Assembly (NCBI GenBank): GCA_017409825.1
Contig: JAFQRZ010000005.1
Coordinates: 32,502-96,501 of the forward strand
Direction of reading: 5' to 3'
Source of the DNA: Agathobacter sp.
Lineage (GTDB): Bacteria; Bacillota; Clostridia; Lachnospirales; Lachnospiraceae
DNA: 64,000 bases
Position numbers and translations under genes: made by a program
Notes under the pieces: generated by a model
Seen by the model: the letters and a program-made list of their open reading frames with translations, nothing else
The model's database searches: none
Told to the model about the DNA's origin: nothing
In this document: positions 15,199-24,662 of the stretch, one piece after another
Position numbering within the stretch: position 1 is the first letter of the stretch
Layout of the letters: each line of letters begins with the position of its first letter

Positions 15199-15780
15199 AT
15201 GAGTTTAGTACCTTATGTCGTTGAACAAACCAGTAGAGGAGAAAGAAATTACGATATTTACTCCCGTTTATTAAAAGATAGAATTATCTTCCTTGGAGAA
15301 GAAGTAAATGAGACTACAGCTAGCCTTGTGGTAGCACAGCTTTTGTTCCTTGAATCAGAAGACCCAGGAAAAGATATTCAGTTATACATCAATTCCCCAG
15401 GTGGAATGGTAACTGCAGGTATGGCAATTTACGATACGATGCAGTACATCAAATGTGATGTATCTACTATCTGTATCGGTCTTGCAGCAAGCATGGGTGC
15501 ATTCCTCTTGGCAGGTGGTACAAAAGGAAAGAGATTTGCTCTTCCAAATGCAGAAGTAATGATTCATCAGCCATCTGGCGGTGCAAAGGGTCAGGCAACT
15601 GATATTCAGATTACGGCTGAAAATATTTTAAAGACCAAAAAGAAATTGAATGAAATCTTGGCTGCAAACACAGGAAAAACTTATGAACAGGTTGCAGCGG
15701 ATACAGAAAGAGACTATTACATGAGCGCCGAAGAAGCGTTAGAATATGGCCTTATTGATGGTGTTATCACCAGTCGCTAA
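15199..15780 (+). CDS. clpP: ATP-dependent Clp protease proteolytic subunit
   Basis: ClpP is the tetradecameric serine peptidase that degrades substrates unfolded by ClpX or ClpC. The catalytic triad is visible: Ser98 in [10 protein letters not shown], His123 in EVMIHQPSG and Asp172 in ERDYYMS. The N-terminus [20 protein letters not shown] carries the short propeptide and axial loop. The 193-aa length is standard. It is directly followed by clpX (23-bp gap), so peptidase and unfoldase are coexpressed. Confidence 0.98.
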   Translation: MSLVPYVVEQTSRGERNYDIYSRLLKDRIIFLGEEVNETTASLVVAQLLFLESEDPGKDIQLYINSPGGMVTAGMAIYDTMQYIKCDVSTICIGLAASMGAFLLAGGTKGKRFALPNAEVMIHQPSGGAKGQATDIQITAENILKTKKKLNEILAANTGKTYEQVAADTERDYYMSAEEALEYGLIDGVITSR

Positions 15781-15803
15781 TTTTAGAAACTAGGAGAACC
15801 AAA

Positions 15804-17048
15804 ATGGCAGGAAAGAAAAATGATGTAATTCGCTGTTCGTTCTGTGGCAAGACACAGGAACAGGCAGGTGGAAAATTGATTGTTGGGCCAAATAACAGTG
15901 CCTATATCTGCTATCAGTGCGTGGATGTTTGTGCAGAAATCGTGGATGAAGAAGAATTCGGCGAAGGACGTGGAACTTCCGATGCAAAAGAAGAAATCAA
16001 TCTTTTAAAGCCAGAAGAATTAAAGGCATTTTTGGATGATTATGTAATCGGTCAGGAACAGGCGAAAAAGGTATTGTCGGTGGCTGTTTACAATCACTAT
16101 AAACGTGTGCTTGCAGGTGCAGATTTGGGCGTAGAATTACAGAAGAGCAACGTACTTATGCTGGGACCAACTGGTTCTGGTAAGACACTTTTGGCACAGA
16201 CACTTGCGAGAGTGATTAACGTTCCATTTGCTATCGCTGATGCGACGACCCTTACCGAAGCGGGTTATGTAGGTGAAGACGTAGAAAATATTTTACTGAA
16301 ACTGATTCAGGCTGCGGATTATGATGTGGAGCGTGCGGAACACGGTATTGTTTACATTGACGAAATCGATAAGATTACCAAGAAGTCAGAAAATGTTTCC
16401 ATCACAAGAGACGTATCTGGTGAAGGTGTACAGCAGGCACTTCTGAAAATTTTAGAAGGTACGGTTGCTTCAGTTCCACCACAGGGAGGAAGAAAGCATC
16501 CACAGCAGGAGCTCATTCCGATTGATACTACAAATATTCTTTTCATTTGTGGTGGTGCGTTCGATGGTTTGGAAAAGATTATCGAAAAAAGAATGGATAC
16601 TGCATCGATTGGTTTCAATGCAGAAGTGCATAGCAAACACGATATCAATGTTGGAGAAGCATTCCGACATGCCCTTCCACAGGATTTCGTGAAATTTGGT
16701 TTGATTCCAGAATTTATCGGACGTGTACCTATCACAGTTTCTTTGGACAACTTAGATAGAGATGCGTTGATTCGAATTTTGCAGGAACCAAAGAATTCCT
16801 TGGTGAAGCAGTATACCAAGTTGTTAGAATTAGATGGTGTAAATCTTACATTTGATGAGGAAGCCATCGGTGCGATTGCTGATAAAGCATTAGAGCGCAA
16901 GACAGGAGCAAGAGGTCTTCGTGCGATTATGGAAAATGTAATGTTAGATTTGATGTACAGCATTCCATCGGATGATAGTATTTCAGATTGTACGATTACC
17001 AAAGATATGGTCGAAGACAACTTGAAGGCACTAGAGTTTAAGGGGTGA
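15804..17048 (+). CDS. clpX: ATP-dependent Clp protease ATP-binding subunit ClpX
   Basis: ClpX is a hexameric AAA+ unfoldase that feeds substrates to ClpP. The C4 zinc-binding domain has Cys11, Cys14, Cys36 and Cys39. Walker A is GPTGSGKT (121-128), Walker B is [10 protein letters not shown], and the ClpP-docking IGF loop is present (TASIGFNAE). The C-terminal D2 small domain ends ALEFKG. The 414-aa length is normal. The SD is CTAGGAG; the gene ends just before the lon start, so all three protease genes are probably one transcript. Confidence 0.98.
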   Translation: MAGKKNDVIRCSFCGKTQEQAGGKLIVGPNNSAYICYQCVDVCAEIVDEEEFGEGRGTSDAKEEINLLKPEELKAFLDDYVIGQEQAKKVLSVAVYNHYKRVLAGADLGVELQKSNVLMLGPTGSGKTLLAQTLARVINVPFAIADATTLTEAGYVGEDVENILLKLIQAADYDVERAEHGIVYIDEIDKITKKSENVSITRDVSGEGVQQALLKILEGTVASVPPQGGRKHPQQELIPIDTTNILFICGGAFDGLEKIIEKRMDTASIGFNAEVHSKHDINVGEAFRHALPQDFVKFGLIPEFIGRVPITVSLDNLDRDALIRILQEPKNSLVKQYTKLLELDGVNLTFDEEAIGAIADKALERKTGARGLRAIMENVMLDLMYSIPSDDSISDCTITKDMVEDNLKALEFKG

Positions 17049-17053
17049 ATTCA

Positions 17054-19357
17054 ATGACAAGAATACCAGCGATTGCCTTACGAGGCATGACGATTTTACC
17101 TGGTATGATTGCCCATTTTGATATTAGCCGTGACAAATCCATAAAGGCAGTGGAAGCTGCAATGAACGACAATCAGCACATCTTTTTGGTGACTCAGCGT
17201 GATGCAGAGGTAGATAACCCAAAGATGGCTGATTTGTTTGAAGTAGGGATTGTTGCGGAAATCAAACAGGTAATTAAATTACAAAATAATATTGTGCGCG
17301 TGTTGGCAGAAGGTCAGTCACGCGGAAACCTGACTGCTTTTGGCGAATGCGAAGAATATCTTTTGGCAGAAATAGAAGAAATTGAGGATATCGAAGAGAA
17401 TCTTCCTGAGACTGCACTCAGTGCGATGAGTAAGAGCATTCGTGATAACTTTGCCAGATATGCGAAAATGCATGGAAAGATTGCGCCAGATGCAGTAAAG
17501 CATGCACATTCGTTTCAGGATTTGACGAAGCTGATGAATTATGTTTCGAATACACTTCCAGTAGGGTATGCTGATAAGCAGCATATTTTGGAAGCGAATA
17601 GTCTTGGCGAGAGATATGAAGTGCTTTTGGCACTCATGTTTCGTGAGATGGATGTCATGGCAATCCAGAAGGATTTTCAGGATAAAGTAAAACAGCGCGT
17701 GGATAAGAACCAGAAGGATTACATTCTGCGTGAACAGATGAATGTGATTCGCGAGGAGCTCGGTGAGGTAAATACCCAGTCGGATGCAGATGGATATTTG
17801 GAAGCTTTGGAAAAGCTTGAGGCTTCCGAGGAAGTAAAGGAACGCATCAAAAAAGAAATTCTTCGTTTCAAAAATATCCATTCCAATTCTTCAGAAAGCA
17901 ATGTGAGCCGTGGCTATATTGAAACACTTTTGGAGATGCCTTGGGATAAGATGTCGGAAGACAACAATGACTTAGACCATGCACAGGAAGTATTGGACGC
18001 AGACCATTATGGCTTGGAAAAAGTAAAAGAGCGTATGCTGGAGTTTTTGGCGGTGCGTAATCTTACCAGCAAAGGGGAGAGTCCGATTATTTGCTTGGTA
18101 GGGCCTCCAGGAACTGGTAAGACAAGTATTGCTCGTTCTGTGGCAAAAGCGTTGAATAAAGAATATGTACGTATTTGCCTAGGTGGTGTACGTGACGAAG
18201 CAGAAATTCGTGGACATAGACGTACTTACGTAGGTGCAATGCCAGGACGTATCGTAAATGGCTTGCGAAGTGCGGGTGTGAAAAATCCACTCATGCTGTT
18301 GGACGAAATTGATAAGGTAAGCAGTGACTATAAAGGCGATACTTCCGCGGCACTTTTGGAAGTATTGGATTCTGAGCAGAATAGTAAGTTCCGCGACCAC
18401 TACGTAGAAATTCCAGTGGATTTGTCGGAGGTGCTTTTTATTGCGACGGCAAATGAGATGCAGAACATTCCGAAGCCGCTTCTGGATCGTATGGAAATTA
18501 TCGAGGTTTCCAGCTACATGGAAAACGAGAAGTTCCACATTGCGAAGGAACATCTCATTCCAAAACAGTTAGAGAAGAATGGTATCAAACCAGAGCAGCT
18601 TCAGATTAGTGATAAGGCGCTTATCAAGATGATTCGCAGCTACACGAAAGAAGCTGGTGTGCGTGGTTTGGAACGTAAGCTGGGAGAAATCTGTCGTAAG
18701 ACGGCAAGAGAAATCTACCAGAATAAAAAAGAGAAAATCCGTGTGACAGATGCGAACCTGGCGAAATTCTTGGGTAAAGAAAAATACAGTCAGGAAGAAA
18801 AGAACGATACCGATGAAATCGGTGTGGTTCGAGGTCTTGCATGGACGAGTGTAGGTGGAACTACACTAGAAATCGAAGTAAATATTATGCCAGGAAAAGG
18901 GGAAGTGAAGCTCACGGGTAAAATGGGCGATGTGATGAAGGAATCTGCGATGGCAGGTATCAGTTACATCCGTTCGATTAGTCCAGAGTATCACATTGAC
19001 AAAGACTTTTTCGCAGAGCATGATATTCATATCCATATTCCAGAAGGAGCTGTGCCAAAGGATGGTCCTTCTGCTGGAATTACGATGGCGACAGCAGTAT
19101 TATCTGCAGTGATCAAACAGCCAGTACGAGCTGACGTAGCTATGACTGGTGAAATCACCTTAAGAGGCCGTGTGCTTCCTATTGGTGGACTGAAAGAAAA
19201 ACTGCTTGCAGCGAAAAATGCAGGCATGAAAACAGTTTGTGTACCAGCCAAGAATGAAAAGGACTTGCATGAGATTTCGGAAGAAATCAAGAAGGGTCTC
19301 GAGATTGTGCTGGTAGAAAAATTAGACCAGGTGCTGGAAGTAGCACTGGTGAAGTAA
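17054..19357 (+). CDS. lon: ATP-dependent protease La
   Basis: Lon is a soluble homo-oligomeric AAA+ serine protease for misfolded and regulatory proteins. Domains are an N-terminal LonN substrate domain (1-205), a coiled helical linker, AAA+ with Walker A GPPGTGKT and Walker B PLMLLDEIDK, and a C-terminal S16 protease domain with catalytic Ser in PKDGPSAGIT and Lys in GGLKEKLLAAK. At 767 aa it is of typical length. ATG 17054 is preferred over GTG 17045 because AAGGGG precedes it at a proper distance. It overlaps no gene but lies 5 bp past the clpX stop. Confidence 0.97.
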   Translation: MTRIPAIALRGMTILPGMIAHFDISRDKSIKAVEAAMNDNQHIFLVTQRDAEVDNPKMADLFEVGIVAEIKQVIKLQNNIVRVLAEGQSRGNLTAFGECEEYLLAEIEEIEDIEENLPETALSAMSKSIRDNFARYAKMHGKIAPDAVKHAHSFQDLTKLMNYVSNTLPVGYADKQHILEANSLGERYEVLLALMFREMDVMAIQKDFQDKVKQRVDKNQKDYILREQMNVIREELGEVNTQSDADGYLEALEKLEASEEVKERIKKEILRFKNIHSNSSESNVSRGYIETLLEMPWDKMSEDNNDLDHAQEVLDADHYGLEKVKERMLEFLAVRNLTSKGESPIICLVGPPGTGKTSIARSVAKALNKEYVRICLGGVRDEAEIRGHRRTYVGAMPGRIVNGLRSAGVKNPLMLLDEIDKVSSDYKGDTSAALLEVLDSEQNSKFRDHYVEIPVDLSEVLFIATANEMQNIPKPLLDRMEIIEVSSYMENEKFHIAKEHLIPKQLEKNGIKPEQLQISDKALIKMIRSYTKEAGVRGLERKLGEICRKTAREIYQNKKEKIRVTDANLAKFLGKEKYSQEEKNDTDEIGVVRGLAWTSVGGTTLEIEVNIMPGKGEVKLTGKMGDVMKESAMAGISYIRSISPEYHIDKDFFAEHDIHIHIPEGAVPKDGPSAGITMATAVLSAVIKQPVRADVAMTGEITLRGRVLPIGGLKEKLLAAKNAGMKTVCVPAKNEKDLHEISEEIKKGLEIVLVEKLDQVLEVALVK

Positions 19358-19366
19358 AGGTAAATT

Positions 19367-19393
19367 GCCGTCTGTGTTTTATGCACAGGCGGC
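19367..19393 (+). other. Stem-loop between lon and engB
   Basis: GCCGTCTGTG (19367-19376) pairs with CACAGGCGGC (19384-19393) around a 7-base loop. No T-run follows, so it is more likely an mRNA-processing or stability element than a terminator. Confidence 0.5.
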
Positions 19394-19417
19394 ATGATTT
19401 AGAAAAAGGAGTTTAAC

Positions 19418-20233
19418 ATGGTAATTAAGAATGTAAACCTGGAAACTGTATGTGGTATTACAAGTACATTTCCAGATAATCCACATTATGAAGTTGCATT
19501 TGCGGGAAAATCCAACGTTGGAAAGTCTTCGCTTATCAATGCTCTTATGAATCGTAAGGCATTGGCACGTACTTCTTCGCAGCCAGGTAAAACACAGACC
19601 ATTAACTTTTATAATATAAACGATGCCATGTATTTGGTGGATTTGCCAGGGTATGGCTATGCCAATGCCAACGTAGAAATCAAGGCAAAATGGGGCAAGA
19701 TGATTGAGAAATATCTGCATACTTCAACGAAATTGAAGGCAGTATTCCTGCTTATCGACATTCGTCATCAGCCATCTGACAACGATTGCCTGATGTATGA
19801 ATGGATGGTGGAACAGGGCTTTGCTCCAATCATTATCGCGACTAAAATGGACAAGATTAGCCGTGGGGCAGTGCCAAAGCATATAAAGATGATTGCGGAC
19901 ACTTTGAAGGTAGAAGAAGATACCATTATGATTCCATTTTCTGCTGAAACCAAGCAGGGTAGAGAAGAGATTTGGGAGCTGATTGACTCATTGGTGTTGC
20001 CAGAAGAGGATGAATTGCTTGCTGCAGCAGAGTTAGAGACTGCAGGACCAGTTGCAGAGGAAACAGCGGGGGCAAATGGTGTTGCGGACGACGCTCAGGC
20101 AGAACCAGAAAAACAGCGTAAGCCACGTTGGAAAGCGACTGGAAAAGAAACTGCGAAGAAGACCAAGAAATTACAGGAAAAGAAGGCTGCGAAAACAGCT
20201 TCTAAATCTGGAAAGAAAATAAAGAAGAAATAG
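19418..20233 (+). CDS. engB: Ribosome biogenesis GTP-binding protein EngB/YsxC with Lys-rich tail
   Basis: EngB (YihA/YsxC) is an essential GTPase for large ribosomal subunit assembly. G1 is GKSNVGKSS (30-38), G3 is DLPGYG (75-80), G4 is TKMD (142-145), and the switch includes TSSQPGKTQTINFY. Family members are about 195-210 aa. Here the GTPase ends near residue 200 and about 70 residues follow: first Ala/Glu-rich, then strongly basic (KQRKPRWKATGKETAKKTKK and on to KSGKKIKKK). The tail may aid rRNA contact. Position after lon is conserved in Firmicutes. Confidence 0.95.
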   Translation: MVIKNVNLETVCGITSTFPDNPHYEVAFAGKSNVGKSSLINALMNRKALARTSSQPGKTQTINFYNINDAMYLVDLPGYGYANANVEIKAKWGKMIEKYLHTSTKLKAVFLLIDIRHQPSDNDCLMYEWMVEQGFAPIIIATKMDKISRGAVPKHIKMIADTLKVEEDTIMIPFSAETKQGREEIWELIDSLVLPEEDELLAAAELETAGPVAEETAGANGVADDAQAEPEKQRKPRWKATGKETAKKTKKLQEKKAAKTASKSGKKIKKK

Positions 20234-20257
20234 GACGGCGGTCTTGCCGAAAGATAT

Positions 20258-21268
20258 ATGAAGAATAAGTATGTATTTGTACTCGTTATGCTTTTTACGA
20301 TTTTGGTAGTAAGCTTTGGTTTTACCAATATTTATGTAAGTCATAGTCAACCAGAAGCAGACGAGGATTTTGTAGTGGTAACCTCCTTTTATCCAATGTA
20401 CATTGCCTCAATGAATGTCATCGGAGATACAGAAGGCATAACCTTAAAAAACTTAAGTGAACCACAGACGGGATGCCTGCATGATTTTCAACTGACACCT
20501 GCGGATATGAAGCTTCTTTCCACAGCAGATGTGTTTGTCATCAATGGTGGCGGAATCGAATCCTTCATGGAGGATATAGCGAAGCAGTATCCGGAACTAG
20601 TGGTTGTAGAGGCGTGTGAAGGAATCGAATTGTTATGTGAAGAAGATACACATGGGCATGCACATTCTCACAGTGAAGAGGAAGATATCCATGGAGACGA
20701 AGAGCACGACCAAGAGTTTGAGTTGGGACATAGTCATGATGAGGATGCTCACAACCACGACCTCAATGCACACGCATGGATGAGTGTGGAATTGTATCGC
20801 AAGCAGGTGGAGAATATTGCAAACGGACTTGCAAAAGCAGCTCCAAAATCAACTGAAAGTTTTCTTGCAAATGCAGGAATGTACGACAGAAAATTAGAGG
20901 CACTTCAGGTAGAACAGGAGAAACTCTTAACCTTAACACAAGGAGAAGAAGTGATTTTATTCCACTGTGCGTATGACTATGTTGCAGAGGATTTGGGCTT
21001 AGAAACAGCTTTTTGCATGGACTTAGATGAAGAACGTCAAGTCAGTGCAGGCGAGGTGGCAGAAGTCTTAGAAGTCATTCAACATAATGGTGTAAAGTAT
21101 ATTTTTGCGGAAGCTCTTTACGGCACGGATATGTGTGAAATGGTGCAGAAAGAGGTGGATGTGGAAGTAATTTATCTTGACCCACTGAATCGTGGAGAAT
21201 ATGAGGCGGATAGTTATATTGAGGGTATGAGAAAGAACTTGAAGCTGATAGGTGAAGTATTTCAATAA
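20258..21268 (+). CDS. znuA: Metal ABC transporter substrate-binding protein (zinc-type)
   Basis: A cluster A-I (ZnuA-like) extracellular solute-binding protein, 336 aa. A single N-terminal hydrophobic segment (residues 5-27) targets it to the membrane, but no lipobox Cys follows, so it may be an uncleaved anchor or secreted. The central His/Asp/Glu-rich loop (residues about 130-170, HGHAHSHSEEEDIHGDEEHD) and the following DLNAHAWMSV with a metal-ligand His are hallmarks of zinc rather than manganese binders. Other ligands are expected in GCLHDFQLTP and FHCAYDYVAEDLG. The ATPase and permease follow at once. Zinc specificity is inferred. Confidence 0.9.
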   Translation: MKNKYVFVLVMLFTILVVSFGFTNIYVSHSQPEADEDFVVVTSFYPMYIASMNVIGDTEGITLKNLSEPQTGCLHDFQLTPADMKLLSTADVFVINGGGIESFMEDIAKQYPELVVVEACEGIELLCEEDTHGHAHSHSEEEDIHGDEEHDQEFELGHSHDEDAHNHDLNAHAWMSVELYRKQVENIANGLAKAAPKSTESFLANAGMYDRKLEALQVEQEKLLTLTQGEEVILFHCAYDYVAEDLGLETAFCMDLDEERQVSAGEVAEVLEVIQHNGVKYIFAEALYGTDMCEMVQKEVDVEVIYLDPLNRGEYEADSYIEGMRKNLKLIGEVFQ

Positions 21269-21285
21269 AACGAAAGGAGGCACAA

Positions 21286-22128
21286 ATGAAACTGAAAAAA
21301 ATCATTGAAACCTGTGGGTTTCACTGTATCAAAATCAATCATCTCGGTGTTCGTTTCGGTGAGCAGGTTGTTTTAAAAGATGTGAATCTGCATATTCATT
21401 GTGGCTCCTTAAATGCCATTATCGGAAAAAATGGTGCTGGTAAATCCACTTTGGTGCGCGCGATTTTAAAGGATGTGCCAACAGAGGGAACTATCGAGTA
21501 CCGTGACACCAAGAATGGCAAGATGAAAGATTTGAAGATTGGGTATGTGCCACAGTCGATTAATATAGAAAAGAATACACCGCTTAGTGTCTACGATTTG
21601 ATTGCAAGCTATCAGTATCATTATCCGGTGTTTTTACCAAAGAATAAAAAAATCTATGCGGAAATCCAGAAACATTTGGAAATCTTTGAGGCTGCGGATT
21701 TGATTGATAAGCAGGTTTGCAATTTATCAGGCGGACAGTTGCAACGAGTGCTTTTGTCGATGGCAGTTGCGGACAAGCCAAAGCTATTGCTTTTGGACGA
21801 GCCAGTTTCAGGTATCGATAAAAATGGTATGGAGCTTTTTTATAAGACGATTACCTATTTGAAAGAGCATTATGATTTGGCGATTATTTTGATTTCACAT
21901 GATTTGGATTATGTGAAGAAATATGCAGACCATGTGGTACTTTTGGACCAGACAGTGCTGACACAGGGAACGGTAAAAGAAGTGTTCGAAAGTGAAGAAT
22001 TCAGATGTGTATTTGGGAATGCAGATGCTGAAGAAAGTTGGATTCATGGAAGTGCTCAAGACCTTGGTAAAAACTGGGGGATTGATTTCAAAGATAAAAG
22101 GCTAGAAGGAGGAAACGACAATGATTAA
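21286..22128 (+). CDS. znuC: Metal ABC transporter ATP-binding protein
   Basis: A cytoplasmic ATPase of the zinc/manganese uptake system, 280 aa. Walker A is GKNGAGKST (47-55), the signature is NLSGGQLQRVLLS, Walker B is LLLLDEPVSGID and the switch His is in LISHDLDYV. An N-terminal extension of about 15 residues (KIIETCGFHCIKINH) includes two Cys and a His not needed for ATPase function. It overlaps the permease gene by 8 bp, so expression is coupled. Confidence 0.92.
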   Translation: MKLKKIIETCGFHCIKINHLGVRFGEQVVLKDVNLHIHCGSLNAIIGKNGAGKSTLVRAILKDVPTEGTIEYRDTKNGKMKDLKIGYVPQSINIEKNTPLSVYDLIASYQYHYPVFLPKNKKIYAEIQKHLEIFEAADLIDKQVCNLSGGQLQRVLLSMAVADKPKLLLLDEPVSGIDKNGMELFYKTITYLKEHYDLAIILISHDLDYVKKYADHVVLLDQTVLTQGTVKEVFESEEFRCVFGNADAEESWIHGSAQDLGKNWGIDFKDKRLEGGNDND

Positions 22129-22930
22129 TTGGACCTCCTGGTTGGATTATAGTTTCATGCGAAATGCACTTGTGGCGATACTGATTATCACGCCACTGTT
22201 TGCGCTACTTGGAACCATGATAGTAAATAAAAAGATGGCATATTTTAGCGATGCGTTGGGTCATTCCGCATTGACAGGAATTGCAGTCGGTGTAGTCTTT
22301 GGGATGCAGGATACGACGATTTCCATGGTGATTTTCGCGGTGGTGTTCGCACTTCTTTTGAATAAAATAAGCAGTCGAAATACAGCCTCCACAGATACGA
22401 TTATTTCAGTGTTTTCCTCCTGCTCGGTAGCAATCGGTTTGGCGATTTTATCCGCAGGTGGAAATTTCAGTAAGTATTCTGCGATTTTGGTGGGAGATAT
22501 CTTGAGTATTACCACACAGGAAATTGGGTATCTTGTCGGAATATTTGCGTTTACAATTTTGTTTTGGATATTCGGCTTTAATTATTTGAACGCGATTTCC
22601 ATTCATCGAACTGTGGCGAAGAGCAAGCAGATTCCAGTGAAGCTGATGGACAATCTGTTTGCAGTGCTGGTGGCGCTTATCGTCATGCTATCCATTAAGT
22701 GGATTGGCATTTTGATTATCAATGCACTGCTTATTTTGCCAGCGGCTTCTGCGAGAAATATATCCGAGAATATCCGAGAATATCATTTGTTTTCCTTGAT
22801 TTTCTCACTGTTTTCCGGAATTGTAGGTTTGGTGGTATCTTACTATACCAATGTGGCGACTGGGCCTATGATTGTGATTATCGCATCTGTAATATATTTT
22901 GCCACATATTTGTATGGGAGAAGAAAGTAA
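22121..22930 (+). CDS. znuB: Metal ABC transporter permease
   Basis: A membrane permease of the ABC-3 family (ZnuB/MntB), 269 aa with about eight hydrophobic segments. Characteristic stretches are MAYFSDALGHSALTGIAVGV, IGLAILSAGGNFSKYSAIL and WIGILIINALLILPAASARN. It forms the channel with the znuC product and receives metal from the znuA product. The HAD gene begins at the base after its stop, so it belongs to the same operon. Confidence 0.92.
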   Translation: MINWTSWLDYSFMRNALVAILIITPLFALLGTMIVNKKMAYFSDALGHSALTGIAVGVVFGMQDTTISMVIFAVVFALLLNKISSRNTASTDTIISVFSSCSVAIGLAILSAGGNFSKYSAILVGDILSITTQEIGYLVGIFAFTILFWIFGFNYLNAISIHRTVAKSKQIPVKLMDNLFAVLVALIVMLSIKWIGILIINALLILPAASARNISENIREYHLFSLIFSLFSGIVGLVVSYYTNVATGPMIVIIASVIYFATYLYGRRK

Positions 22931-23644
22931 ATGAGTATTAATGTAATTTTATTTGATTTAGACGGAACCTTGTTGCCAATGGATCAGGACACATTTATCA
23001 AGGCATATTTGGGCGGCATGGCGAAGAAACTGGCACCACATGGCTACAATCCAGATGAACTGGTGAAGGCAGTATATGCCGGTATGAAAGCGATGACAAC
23101 CAATGATGGTTCTTGCACGAATGAAGAGGCATTTTGGGCAGCATTTACAGGACTTCTTGGCGAAAAAGTAAGAGAGGATATGCCAATCTTTGATGAATTT
23201 TATCGAAACGAATTTCAGGATGTAAAGAATATCTGTGGCTTTCTTCCAGAAGCAGCACAGACCGTTCGAACATTGAAAGAAAAAGGCTATCGTGTGGCAC
23301 TTGCGACGACTCCAATGTTCCCAAGTATCGCGACAGAAAGTCGTATTCGCTGGGCTGGAATGGAGCCGGAGGATTTTGAAATCTTCACCACTTATGAAAA
23401 TTATCATTTTTGTAAACCAAGTTTAAATTACTACAAAGAAGTAGTGGAAAAGCTTGGTGTAAAGCCAGAAGAATGTCTGATGGTTGGAAACGACGTAGGT
23501 GAGGATATGATTACCGAGGAGCTTGGCATGAAGGTATTCCTTTTGCCAGCGGATTTGATTAACAAGGTTGGCAAAGATATTGCGCAGTATCCACAGGGAG
23601 ATTTGACTGATTTACTGAAGTTTATTGAGGGATTACATGAGTAA
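22931..23644 (+). CDS. HAD family hydrolase
   Basis: A 237-aa haloacid dehalogenase-superfamily phosphatase. Motif I is complete (LFDLDGTLLPMD, Asp9 and Asp11). An alpha-helical cap covers about residues 15-95. Motif II is LATTPMF, the motif III Lys is in FCKPSLNYY and motif IV is GNDVGEDM. It is the fourth gene of the metal-uptake operon with no gap. A link to metal handling is suggested by position only. Confidence 0.87.
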   Translation: MSINVILFDLDGTLLPMDQDTFIKAYLGGMAKKLAPHGYNPDELVKAVYAGMKAMTTNDGSCTNEEAFWAAFTGLLGEKVREDMPIFDEFYRNEFQDVKNICGFLPEAAQTVRTLKEKGYRVALATTPMFPSIATESRIRWAGMEPEDFEIFTTYENYHFCKPSLNYYKEVVEKLGVKPEECLMVGNDVGEDMITEELGMKVFLLPADLINKVGKDIAQYPQGDLTDLLKFIEGLHE

Positions 23645-24563
23645 AAAGAGTACAATAGAAGTAGACATGGACAAAAATATAGGGACATTCCTCGTATTGC
23701 TTTTGATATTGGCAATCGGAGTGGGACTTTGTATTTGGGGAGTGCTGGATATCAACAAAATCAATGATATAAAAGACCATGGTGTAGACACTACTGGTTA
23801 TGTTGTGGATTATGACAGAAGCACAGACGAGGATGATGACGACATCTACTATGCGATTTATGAATACCATGTAGATGGTGTGACATATACCGTGAAAGAC
23901 TCGGATTATTCGTATTCTAAACCAACGCAAGGAACAAAGCATGTGGTCTACTATGATCCAGAAAATCCGCAGGAGGCATTGACGGATTTGGAAGGTGGAT
24001 TGGGTGAGATATTGCTTATCATTGGTTTGATTTTCGGATTGACAGGACTTGCATTTATTATGGCTTGGATGAATGTAAACGAGTCAATTATACGAATTGC
24101 GTTGGGAAGCATGATGGTTTTAATCGGTTTTGCAGTTCCGATTGCGGTTCGTTCCTGGTTTTTGTTTCTCTTCACCGCGATTTTCGGTGTGTTAGGATTG
24201 GTAATTGTGATAAAGGCGATTACCAAGCTAACAGGAAATGAAGGTGGTGTTGTAGACCAGCTATTGGACGATGGTGTGGAGCAGGTCGGCGAAGTGATTC
24301 AAAACATCGCCGAAAAAGTAGAAACGGAAACAGATGAACACGCTGCGCAAATGCTGTACATATCGTCAATTGTAAAAGGAGTTCTAGTGATTGTACCAGG
24401 TGCGATGATTGGTTTGTTTGGACTGTTTATGCTTTTGACGGCGAGTCCGTTTATGGGAATATTTATGATAGGGTTCGGCGGATTTCTCATCGTGTTAGGT
24501 GTGAAAGAGATAAAGCAGGGAATCGAAATAAGGAATGAAGCGAAGAAGATAAATAGGGAGTAG
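23637..24563 (+). CDS. DUF3592-containing membrane protein
   Basis: A 308-aa membrane protein of unknown function. Residues about 14-36 form a first helix (FLVLLLILAIGVGLCIWGVL). An extracytoplasmic beta-rich part with the DUF3592 pattern follows (VVDYDRSTDED, YEYHVDGVTYTV, VYYDPENPQEAL). Four or five further helices come later, separated by an acidic soluble stretch (VDQLLDDGVEQVGEVIQN). ATG 23637 overlaps the preceding stop by 8 bp and is preferred over 23625. A terminator overlaps its stop codon, so it closes the operon begun at znuA. Confidence 0.8.
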   Translation: MSKKSTIEVDMDKNIGTFLVLLLILAIGVGLCIWGVLDINKINDIKDHGVDTTGYVVDYDRSTDEDDDDIYYAIYEYHVDGVTYTVKDSDYSYSKPTQGTKHVVYYDPENPQEALTDLEGGLGEILLIIGLIFGLTGLAFIMAWMNVNESIIRIALGSMMVLIGFAVPIAVRSWFLFLFTAIFGVLGLVIVIKAITKLTGNEGGVVDQLLDDGVEQVGEVIQNIAEKVETETDEHAAQMLYISSIVKGVLVIVPGAMIGLFGLFMLLTASPFMGIFMIGFGGFLIVLGVKEIKQGIEIRNEAKKINRE

Positions 24564-24595
24564 CTATTACAGGTGAGTAGTAGCTACTCCTTTTT
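24557..24595 (+). terminator. Terminator ending the znu/HAD/DUF3592 operon
   Basis: GGAGTAGCTA (24557-24566) pairs perfectly with TAGCTACTCC (24581-24590), followed by TTTTT. The stem includes the stop codon of the preceding gene. Confidence 0.9.
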
Positions 24596-24596
24596 C

Positions 24597-24635
24597 TATA
24601 CTTTTTGAAAATGCCTTTGGATTTCATGGGGTATA
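24597..24635 (+). promoter_or_regulatory. Promoter with shared CTATACTTTTTGAAAATG element (copy 1)
   Basis: CTATACTTTTTGAAAATG starts at 24596 and TATAAT lies at 24630-24635, giving a 21-bp gap from TTGAAA to the -10. The same element with the same 21-bp gap occurs before the genes at 30767 and 33538, linking these three genes. Confidence 0.6.
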
Positions 24636-24662
24636 ATGAAAGAAAAGAAAGGAGGAAAGAGT

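Noticed and set aside
16352-17020. 222-codon minus-strand frame inside clpX
   Set aside because: Entirely opposite a highly conserved gene; composition is that of a mirrored coding sequence.
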